Below the pieces are notes generated by a model. It was not told the DNA's origin, did not search any database, and saw nothing but the letters and a program-made list of their open reading frames with translations. The position numbers were made by a program, and so were the translations under genes. DNA of 64,000 bases from Meandrina meandrites (taxonomy: Eukaryota; Cnidaria; Anthozoa; Scleractinia; Meandrinidae): positions 19,067,937 through 19,131,936 of the forward strand of contig OY855905.1 of NCBI GenBank assembly GCA_963693305.1. The letters are read 5' to 3'. Below are positions 13,813 through 25,500 of the stretch, piece after piece. Numbering within the stretch: position 1 is the first letter of the stretch; every line of letters starts with the position of its first letter.

Positions 13813-16800
13813 GTGAGCGCTAACAAAAGCCTTCTGGACTGTGAGTCAATGGGTTAATGCATCACAAATCGCTTTCAATACTAACATTTCCCCAACGCAT
13901 ACTCCATGCGAAATAGTCGAATCTCGAAGAGATCTTTGATTTCAAAATGAAGCGATCGTTGATGTAACACGCTTTCTCTCAGTGCATTTGAGCCCATACA
14001 TAGATTTTGAAGTCCTCGGATCACTGCTCGCGGTGGTTCTTTTTATGTTTGTTTTCGTAGGTCCCATTTTAAGTTGTAAACACTGTTAATTAAATTGGTA
14101 TAATTCGTGATTTTACGAGTATGTTGCAGATACAGTCTTGTTTCTCCAAAAAGACATAGATTAGAGTAATTTTCGTTCAACTGAGCTAAGATTTTCCCTC
14201 CCTTAAACTTCCCTATCAAAACAATGTATCACAACTGAAGTGCTATGTCAAATTCCTTTAGCCACCTTCTTATAACTCAATGTAGAAATAAGGTAACTGA
14301 TTTACCGCAGTTTCGGTATGAAGCTCTTGAGGAAAATGGTATCGTTGGACGCGGTTCGTTCGGAGTTGTTGTCAAAGCTAAATATCTCGTACAAGGTTTC
14401 GTCTCGGATACAGTGGTTGTGAAGAAGTTACTGGAGGAAAGTGTGGACGACCAGTGACATTGTTTATTATAGTTCTTGTTAAAGCTGATCCCGATTTCGT
14501 GATCCACGTGATGGGTCTGTAAAAGGATTGACATTGCTGTGATTTAGTTGAGCATGTCTGGCTTTTACCAGTCATCGATTTTAAAACCAATTGTTTTGTT
14601 TATTACACTCCAAAGGAAACAGTTGCAATGTTATTATTTAGCAATTTAAAGTGAGTTTTGGAGTGCTCATTGTAAGGGAATGAAATGAACTCGTGGTTTA
14701 GAAACTTCATTCACGAAGAAATACTTGTTTTATCGTAATAGACCACATGATTGATAACTTCTGCCATATCCAAGAAAAAAGAACAAAAACTTTCATGTAA
14801 AGTTACAAATATACGGTTGACAGCCAAATATAGTATTTTTAATGAGTTTGATATTACATGTAATGCAAAATCTTTGTTCTTTGTAACAGCATTGATCCTG
14901 CTGTAGGTCGTTCAACTGCTGCTCTTTTTTTTTTTGTTTTTTTTGTTTTAATGCCATGTATTTATACCTTAATAAATTGTTGTTGTTGTTGAAATAAAAG
15001 AAGCATAATGACCCCATAAGGTTTATTTCCTGTACGAATATCTGCTTCTGCAACGTGATGCTTCATGTTTGTCCTGTTGCGAAAATCGTCAAGCAACGTA
15101 CCTCGCGCTAATTTGGCTGGTATGGATTCTTCGCATTGTGGTTAGACTTTGCTTATACCTGTGAAATACAGCTACCAAGAATCGATAGAAATGTTAAGTA
15201 TTATTTTCGTGATCAGTTCAAGTTTACGAATAGTCAAACCGGCTTGTAGCAATTTTATTTAATCGGGTCTGAGTTTTCGAGACACCCAGAGGGTCTGAGT
15301 TTTTCGGGTCTGAGTTTTCGAGACACCTAGAGGGTCTGTGTTTTTCGGGTCTGAGTTTTCGAGACACCCAGAGGGTCTGAGTTTTTCGGGTCTGAGGTTT
15401 CGAGACACCCAGAGGGTCTGAGTTTTTCGGGTCTGAGGTCTGAGTTTTCGGGGTCTGAGTTTTCGAGACACCCCTCCTTCACTGTCAATGATCCTTTTCT
15501 GCTTGTATTTCAATTCAGGAAGATTTATCACAAGAAACTCTCCAAGTGTAATGACCCAGTAATATATCCGGTTGCAAAATAAATAGAATGACCCTAAAAG
15601 GTCATAACCGGTTTCTGCTTCCTTAGCGTGACGCTTTATTTTTGTTCTATTGCGAAACCATCACGCAACGCACCTCGCGATAAATTGAATTAAATGGTCT
15701 GAGTTTTCGAGACACCCAGAGGGTCTGAGTTTTTCGGGTCTGAGTTTTCGAGACACCCAGAGGGTCTGAGTTTTTCGGGTCTGAGGTCTGAGTTTTCGAG
15801 ACACCCGACTGACTTGGACTATGAACTCTGATCTCGAGCGGGAGTCGCACAACGCAGTGACGTCATCTGTGTGTCTGTACTCTAATTACGCGGGATGAGC
15901 CGCGTATTAAATTCGGCTCGATCGTTTTGATGCGTTCGATGTGTTCGATGTTGTTCGATGTGTTCGATGGGTTCGATGTGGTTCGATGTGGTTCGATGTG
16001 TTCGATGAGTTCCATGAGTTCGATGTTGTGCGGTAAAATCTATCGAAAGCTCTCGTCGATTTGAGGTTTCACCTAAGGTATGCTCGATAATTTTTCTAAC
16101 CATCGCTGGCAACGTACGATTTTGTTCACTAAACGGTAAATTTTATACGTTTTCAATGTAGTAAAAGAAACTCTTGCTGCTTCAGTCGAACACGTTCAGT
16201 TACATGTCAAGAAAAGGCAGACAAGGTCATTATAAAAACCGATAGCTGAGCCATTTTGCTGATTAGCCTTGGTAATTTAGCAATGTATGCTCTCTCAAAG
16301 TAAGTAAGGGCACGTACGTTTGGATTTATTGTAGAAACTGCGGAAACCGCGCTTTCTGCAAATCGATTTATTTCGATCGAGTTTGTAGTCACAAGTGTGC
16401 ATGTCGATTGATTGATTGCAGAAGATACTGGTTTCTCACGGAGCAATGTGTTTGTTTCCCGTGGTAGCATGTTCACTGAGATTTCGTCCAAAGTATTATG
16501 AACAGCGACTATAAATTCACTTCAAAAGCTCCCGTCGGCAACGTCCGATTTCATTCACAATATTTAAACCGTAATAAGAGCTGATCAGTGAGCGGGAGTG
16601 GAAGTTTTCAAGATTTTCACAGCTCATGGCGACTGAATACATAACAAAAGAAGTAATTGTCGATTGTTTACAGTTTGGATGTAACTTTATTCTCAACTAT
16701 TACGCCAGTGACAGGTTAAAAGGCGTGCGTCAAACAAGATCGAGTTCTCAACGATCGCCCTGTTGATAATTGTAAAAACCGATAAAGGTCATTTGTTGAT

Positions 16801-19800
16801 TAGCCTTGGCAGTTTATCCCGGAATTTATGTAAATCGCATCTTTGTAACACAACATCTTTCGTAGGCCAAAGTCACGTTAGCGCATACGTTTCATGTTGT
16901 GACTTTGGCGTCTTTTAAATTACTCTATTTAGTACTTGTACTTTCATTTCCATTTATTTGTACATTTTAAACAGAATTTGACCGTGAAAAGTCATTCCCA
17001 TCCCGCGGAAACGGCCAACGGGCGTCTTGTTAACAATTAGATTATGAGCTCGAGATTTCTATGAGGTGATAGTTGATGAGGCCGCAGGCCTCATCAACTA
17101 TCACCTCATAGAAATTGAGAGCGAATAATCTAATTGATTTAGTAGAATTCTGACTGAAATAAACGCAAATAATAGTTTCTAATTATTTTCCTACGCATTA
17201 TCGTACTATTAAACGCTTTAACAAAATCGCACGCATTGAATTGTCCTTGGTAAATTTGCAGCTTTTTACGCCCGTGCACCCGTTTTTCAATAATTTCAAG
17301 CTTTTAAAGTCAAGAAACCGCCTATGTCCTTCTTTTAGTCTTTTAGTCGCATTTTGTGGACGACCTTCGGCAACTGCACACTAATGGCTGATAGTGTTCA
17401 ATAGCTCAGCCAATCACATTACAGCATTTGCATTATTGTACTAGTAGAATTCTACTAATAGATGATAGGCATCAATCAATTGCAACATGCGCAGTATCTT
17501 GGTAATTTGTATAAATTGTGGTTAAGCCTGTGTAATGTCATATTTCTGGCCAAGTTCTCTTCGTTGTTGTTGCCATACAGCGTTTTCATATGACGTTGCG
17601 TTCCAAAGCAAAGAAACGGCGGCCATATTGGTGTACCAAGCCATTCCACTAACTCCATTCTTATGCAAAACAATATGGCCGCTGGTCACGTGAGTGAAAC
17701 GCTCTGTTTCACGCTTTTTTAAAAAAAACTGCTGGCGAGTTTGTTTTCTCTGTTTGTTTAGGTTTCATATCAGCGACACTGTTGACATTGATTTAAAAGC
17801 ACGGGGAATCGGATTCACATTGAAAACAAGAATTGGTAAGCCTTATCAGTGCTACTTATCATGTTTCTAACGTCTCTTGCTTTCTTTCAAATGAATGTTG
17901 ACAGGTTTGATCATCCTTCTTCCTTGTACCAAGATGGTAAATGTTAAGCTCGATTATTCTGTTATAACGGACGACCATTGGAAAAGTGATTGGGGGGTGG
18001 GGGGATGGGGGTGGAAAAAAACAAAACAAAAAAAGTTATGCAAGGAAAAACGCAAACGCTGCATTTTGAATAGATTATAATTCAGATTATAATTCTTCTC
18101 GAAAGGTGTTCCAAAATGCACCTAATTGCATTAGAGCGTGTCTAGGTTTTCAAAATTTTCCCGGGGGAGGATCCCCCGATTCCCCTATCGTAAATGAGCC
18201 TTTAAATAGATCACAAGCAGTGCTAACGTTTGGGCCCCCTCACCTCAAATTCGTTTCTACGGGCCTGACAGGTATATTAATTACAATTTTTTGCTATAAA
18301 CTTCTATTTACTTTTGAAATATCCCTCAGTAAATTTAAATTTGTTTAAGTGAACATTATTCAAAAAGTTTTTTTTATGTCATTAAATAAACTTTAAAATG
18401 GCACACAACGCGCCCGGGCCGCCTGATCCGGAGTCCAGCGCACTAACCATTAGGCCACCGCGCCTCCCACAAGTTAAAGTACAAGCTATGTATTTAACTA
18501 GAAGTTCTCAATGAGAAGTGAAGTGCTGCCGTAACACTTCAAGAATATATGAACGTACAGAAAAATAACTTCATTTTAAATGTATACAAATATTATCTGA
18601 TGGAAAGATAAACAATATAGTTGCAGATTAACCGGTAAGTCATACCACAATCTTAAAATCAAAATTCCCAAGCAGCTCAATGAAAACTGGTTGTATCAAA
18701 TTTTTAATCCGATTATGCATATTTTTTTGCAGGTTTTACACAACGCCGCTTCCAGATTACAAATACAAAACAAAACTAAAAGGCTGGCCAAATTTTATTT
18801 AAATAAGCAGTGTACATTTGCTTTTAGAAGCAAACGACTTTCGAAATCCTTGCGTTACTGTTGCGTGCGGGAACACGCGCATGCATTATATTTTCCAGAT
18901 GCTCACGGAAAGCAATTTCCAAATTATTGAATCTAGTTTCAAGAAATGAGCTAAACGCTTATAAAGTAAATCAACATTTGAAGACATTTACCATCCATTT
19001 TAAGTTGACTTTGTAGGAGCTGCATTGCATGCTTAATTTTCGTCGTGTCCTGCGAATTGAAGGCTTCCGAACAAATGCAGAGAGAGCTGTTCTGCTTCAT
19101 CGCTGTTTAGATCTTAAAAGACTTTGATGTCCTAATCTAGGCGGCCGAGTGTTTGCAATCCAAAAATGTGTTTCTTATTTGCAAGAGGAGATAAATATCG
19201 TCCTGAATTCACCATTCGAGACGCCATTAAGTTTCATAAAAGCAAGCCGCTGATTGGATAACATTTGTTCCTTGTGGAAAACGGTCGCTGATTGGCTCCG
19301 ATATGTTATCCGAACCAAAGAACCAAACTTCTCGAATGCTTTCAAAAATATGAAGGCTGCCCATCGGCAGCAATTAAACAAAGTAGCACAGTTTTTAATT
19401 AATTCAATAGCAAATTGTACATGAAGCAAATTTTCTCAAAAAGAAAAAAAGATCTTGCAAAGGGCTAGCCTGCGAATACAGCCGCCTCTCATCGCTCCCG
19501 GCCGGTTTGGCATTTCGGTTTGGCATTTTTCTCCTCGCGTTTCGCACGTAGTAGCGGGAGCGAGTGAGAGGCGGCTGTATTTGCAGGCTAGCAAAGGGCT
19601 GGAGTCAAAAAAATTCATGCACAGGCAATGGGCCCAAAAATTTGTTGCAAGCTAAAATTCCTTTTCCACCATCACTTTTCTAATGGTCCGTGCCTAAGCC
19701 ACTTGTATTCCTTGAATTCAGTTACTACTTTCTGAAATGTTTTTTTTAAGACCAGAAAGATTTTTGAACAATTATTTAAAGTTAGTTGTTACGTATTTTC

Positions 19801-22524
19801 CTTTGTTTCGCAATTGATGAGCTGTGAGAAAAAGTCGGGAAACTTTATATATTTGCTGAAGCAGAACAAATACGCTTCTATTTTTTGTAAACAGCCACAA
19901 GCAAAGCCAATATCATCCGTGACATCACTTGGCTTCCAACATGTGTTTTCCCCACTTGGAATTGGTTTAATGTTTTGGACTCATTGCCGCTGTATTAGTG
20001 TTGAAACTGGACAGTTGTGACGTAGACTCCAACGCAGCCGTTATTTAATGATATTGGTTTTGGCTGAACGACAGTTAGAAGAAAACCGTTGTTGATACAT
20101 ACCAACATAATTTTGACAGCGGGTTGTTGTTATTTCAGGTGCTGATTCAGCTGGTCGTCCCACTGTATCCACGCTAGAGCAGGACTGTTCTTCGGAGGTG
20201 GGCTCCGTTGATGTGCATTTTAGTCGTAGCCGATTGAGGTACCTATTATTAACATCTTAGCTGTTTGAACCCTGGGGAGGGGGGTGGGGGGTACTTCCTA
20301 TAAATGGACTAATGGGGATGTGCCGCTGGATGTTGTCGCATTTTTACGACTGGAACTGAGTATAAAGGGGTCGCCTTTTCAAGCATTTTTTATAGGGTGA
20401 CTAGAATAGGGTCACACTTTTCCGGGATTTTGAGAGTAAGAAAATTCTGGCAAGTTGTGATTTATAAACGGAAAGATTCGCCGAAAAAAAATGTTACAGT
20501 ATTTATTGCTGTTGTTTGATATTTGACAAACGGCTCCCATTACATTGCCGGCTTTGAAATCACAACTTAAACATTAACCAGTTGCACAATAGTCCAGAAC
20601 AAAGTCCACATTTGTGTTAGGGTATTTAATTGCTATTCTGCGTCCACATAAAAAATGCTATTAAGATGTCTGTGCCAGTGTAATGGTTTGACCATGATGA
20701 CGTTCCTGTCAACTTTGACAGTTACATGATCTTTCTCATAGGGTACCTTTATTTCGATTCATTGCATGATTGGCTGGTGTTTTGGCTTTTCACTAATTCA
20801 GAATTGTTTTTTTTAGCATTCTCTACAATGCGTTTAGTGGGAAAATAGGGGATAAAGTCAAAGACGATATCAAAGAAATGGTAAGCTATCTACACTTGGA
20901 ACTATCTACAGTTGTTATCACTAATACATTGTTATCATTCGCCTCTTGAAAGTTATAGTTATAGTTAACAAGCCTGAGTTTTCTATGAGCAAATGGTCAA
21001 CAAGGCGCAGCCGAGTTGATTGTCGCTCATAGAAAACGAGGACGAGTAGTCTAACTGTTTTAGTAGAAACTCTTAACTGATTGTAGTCCAAAACCTACAA
21101 TTTCGTTTGCTTTTAGGTCAAAAATCAAGAAAAATCACCTGTTTAAAGAGCAACACGCAGGCGATCTTGTTCTATCAGTGAAGCGAATAGAAAAGTCTGG
21201 GAGAACCAATCAGTTTCTACTAGTTACATTGCGAAAATCGTCTCTCACTCAGATCTACATCCTCAGTTCATATATGAATTATTTCATATACTTCACATCA
21301 TTTCATTCCTCTGACGGGAAAATACGAACTCTCAATTGACCTTTCCCCCAATGTGTGCAAACGAGCCAGACCAACGTTTGCTTTTTAAAATATGGTTTAA
21401 GCAGCGGCAAACCTGTTCTTGTCAAGAGATTTTCATGTCGCCATTAATTCACCTCTAATTTATAACAAGCCATCTATCATGAATTTCTTGACATTTACTC
21501 ATTATGTTGATTATTACCTTTCATAAGATCTGCGAGAAAGCAAGAGAGGCAATAAACAAAGATGGAGCAAACTACTTGGCAACGTTTCCTGGTAATTAAC
21601 AAATACTAGTGTCATAACAGTCGTTTTGTGAACCTGCTGAGCGAACAGATGTACGCTTATTCAATTCGTACTGACGAGACAGCACTGTAGAATCCATACA
21701 GTTTCTTCCACTGGAGAAAGGAATCCTTTCACTGGGACCTATAAGGAGCTGTAAATTGCTAGACCTTCAGTATGCAGTTTTGCAGCTCTAATCAAGCTTT
21801 CCCGCTGAAGATGGAAATGAGCTCGGGCAAGAGACGGAGAACGACATCTTTTCTTTCAAACTGTTGCCTTGTACGAGAGCTGTCTTTGATGTGGACGCAA
21901 ATCTCATAATTAGACTAATCTGAACTCCACTACACGGTGGTCCAATTGTGTTAATCACTCGTATGATTACAGACCGACTTGGACTCCACTACGTCCTTTT
22001 ACCATACGAAATGGCGATCAATTTACCAAGATGATAACAACCTTAGTGTTTCCATTTTAACGCACTTTCTAACCAATCACAAGTTCAATCCTTTAGGAAC
22101 TAATTCTCTATCCAGTTTTTTTTAAAAACGTTTTACTGTCTCTTTCATAGTTCTTCGTCATTTTAGTCGTGTGGCACAAATCGACTACTCGCTTGTTGCA
22201 AATCCCACTTTCAACCCGAATTACATGGATGTACCACTCAAGGTAAACAACTTCTGTGAAAGCTCTAACTATTTAACAATTAGACCCGTAGCCCGCAAGG
22301 GCTACGGGTCAATAGCCCATGAGGCGAAGCCGAATGGGCTATTGACCCGTGGCCCTTGAGGGCGAGGGGTCTAATTGTTTTAGTATCACCCAACTAGTCG
22401 GACAGAAAAAGCAATAATAAAGTTAGCAAATGCAAGTTGAAAAAAGATTTATTTGGGAATAAAACGAAAGAAAGCGTCACAAATTTCGCTACTCGATGAC
22501 TATTACTTATAGTCCTCTAGTAGC

Positions 22525-22562
<38 letters not shown>

Positions 22563-25500
22563 GTTGGGTGATACTAATAAGTTTAAGCCTCCCTCTGTAA
22601 TAGGCCTCCCGTTTGGAAGTTATTTTTTTAATGATCCCCCTCTCAATTTAGCTTCCTCCTCTTTAAATGGTAAATCAATACAACGGTTTTAAAGGTATTG
22701 AGCCACCCTTTGTACTCATTGCTGTTGCTTTTTTGTGAAAACATGTTACCAAACAGCACTTAAACAGTAAAGTACATTTATATGCACCCTCTATTGACTG
22801 ACATGTGATTCGAACGAAGCCCCCCCCCCCAGCCTCTAATAAGCCCCATTCTCTATTAAGTACCCCTCATTAGGTCTTAAAAAGGCTTTTACTTCATCCC
22901 TTCAGAAGAACCCTTAGCCTTTTACTAGAAGCAAGCAAACTCATCAAAGAAGGCATAACCACAATGCATATCTGACCAACTCATACCGTTATTGTCATAA
23001 CCTGCTGGTTTACACAACATGTCTAGTTCTGCAGTCGTTAGCGCAAAGTGTTTACCACATCTCTTTATTGCTTATGGGATCGAATACTGGCTGTTCACCG
23101 TTATCTCAGTTGAAGAGTTTTTTATTTTAAAAGTCATTGTTTTATATTTCTATTTTTTTTAGGGTGAATTTAAATCTCGTAGAAACCCTCATCCTACCAC
23201 TTTGGTAGCTCCTCAAACACTCCCTACCTTTACTGACACTGATAAGATGGTTTACGTATGGGTCACCGATTACGTCTTCAACACAGCGGGCCTCGTGTAT
23301 CACGAGGAAGGAGTACTGCGAAAAACTATCAGACCAGAAGACGTAAGAAAATATTTTGTCTTTTTAGATATGCAAAATCATGGGTGGGTGGGTCGGTCAG
23401 TCATTTATGTAGTTAGTTGGCTAGTTGCAAACTGCAGACTTTGATTGCGCAAAGTGCACTGAGGTATGCAAGAAGCCGAAGAGAAGAGATAAAAGTCTAC
23501 CATTTTACAACAACGAAACATTACCAGGATAGCTATTAGTCCGTTGACTGACAAACTGACTACACGGCTGCCTTGTATTTCGTATTTTTCTGCAATTGCA
23601 GTCCAGCTAACCAACTTGCGTAGTCAACTTTGTACTGACCAAAACTAAACAAACAACAACAGAGAAGCAATGTTGTTACACCCCCCCCCTCCCTCCCCCC
23701 GCAACTAGTCTACTGGACGAGAGCGTGTCGCGTGGCGGGCATCAAAACTCTATGACTCCCTAGGGCGAACAAAACTCACTTACTCCCGAGGGCGACAACC
23801 CGCAGGTCGTATGCAGGTTTGATTTCGATGCATTTAAAAAATGTAACTGGATTCAATGATAAATTTTTATTGTAACAAAAGACAATTCATTCATTTCTTT
23901 CAGATTTTTTACATTGTTTTTACTTCTGGTAACACGGTCGATTTTTGTAGCTGTGTATTGCGCGATCTGTGGCTCTTCATTAAACTGCAACATATTACAC
24001 TCATGTGTAGTTTACTTTATTTTAGGTTAGGGGTATGACAAAAAACTCGGGGAACATCGAGGGTCTCGACGAAACAAAATTTACTGTGCCCCTTTACTGC
24101 TTAATATTGTTATAAATTATTTTTATTCCATTTGTAGTTACATCGATCTTCAAAGTTTCCATTGAACACGAAGTCATTCAGCATTTTTTTGTACAAGGTT
24201 TGTATCATTCAAAGATATTTTATCGAAGGTCTCTTATTACTTGTTTAATAGATCAACATCAAGCTTTTTACAGTGACCTTTCACCAATCTTTGTAAAAAC
24301 TCGAAGTGTCCTAGCCGAAAATGGTTCGTGTGTTCCTAGATAATCACGCTAATTGCAAGTCCACCATTTAGTATCCTAAACTAATTTTGCTTGCTTTCTA
24401 GCTGTACAAGATGTACCCAGACCGCCCTGTTTTTCTCAAAGTCTACTCCACCAAGGCTCCTGTTATAAGTTCACGCCCCAGCGGAATCAACGTGACAGTC
24501 ACTGGTAACGTGGAAGTTTACGTCACTGCCAAGAATAGCACTCACATCTATGCTCTGACGGTGGGCTTGGTAAGCGTTCTTATGCACCGCTGGCTACCAT
24601 TAAGACACTTCCTCTCTGGAACCTCTATTTTCATTCGCCCGCTGTAAACACTACCTCTATTGTTATTCAGGGCTAGGGATATTGTTATGACGTGTTATTT
24701 ATTGTTTTGAGGACCAATGAGAGGTAGTGGGCTACCCCTGGCTACCTGTTACAAGACTCTAAATTCTAAACATCCTTGGTTGCTTTATCATGGATAAAAG
24801 TGTACAGTGGCTGAAAAAACAAGGCCAATTTCAAAAATGTTTTTTCTGATGTTATATTTCGTCAACACAACTTCAGCGTGTTGTCGAGGCCTGCAACTCA
24901 CGCTATTATTATAGCTATTATTGTAACCTGTTGGCGCAATAGTAACCATTATAAAGGGACGTGTAAAACTATCTTTCCCTAAAAAAATGGTAATGGTAAA
25001 AAGACAAAGAGGAGTCCAATTCGATCTGTAACCACACGAGATCAGTCGAGTAAAAAGTGAGACAAACTTCAACACAAGTGCACATGCATACATTTTATGT
25101 GTGTTTGTTTTTCTCTCTCGTGAGATATGAAGCGTTGTTTCTTGTGTTGTCATTTCAAAGTTTATTTCTTTTTCTATAGAGAGCTGATCTTGCTGGATCT
25201 CTGGGTGTGACGAATGGTAACTTGACATTCCATACAAAGTCATTCACGTAAGACACCTCAATTTTTTAAAAAATAAAAATAATCGCATCTTGATAAAAAC
25301 CAGGGACATAACCTTCAGTGCCATTTCGTATTCAGAGAGGAGACATTTCAAATACAAACTCGTAGCTCATCAAAAGAAAGTTACTGTTTGCCTCAAAATT
25401 AAAATGACTGTAATGAGAATGAAAGAGCTTGAAACCGCATTGTTCTATCACAACCGACATTTATTTAAGTGTGGAAAACGTGACCCTTCTATAATGTTTC

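Noticed and set aside
15259..15852. Arginine/proline-rich repetitive frames as a low-complexity protein
   Set aside because: They are the minisatellite read through. The unit is open in several frames and lacks gene signals.
15264..16030. CRISPR-like array
   Set aside because: The repeats are contiguous minisatellites without unique spacers, in a eukaryotic intron.
24788..25243. 151-codon minus frame overlapping BPI exon 12
   Set aside because: It is antisense to a well-supported exon and contains no domain.
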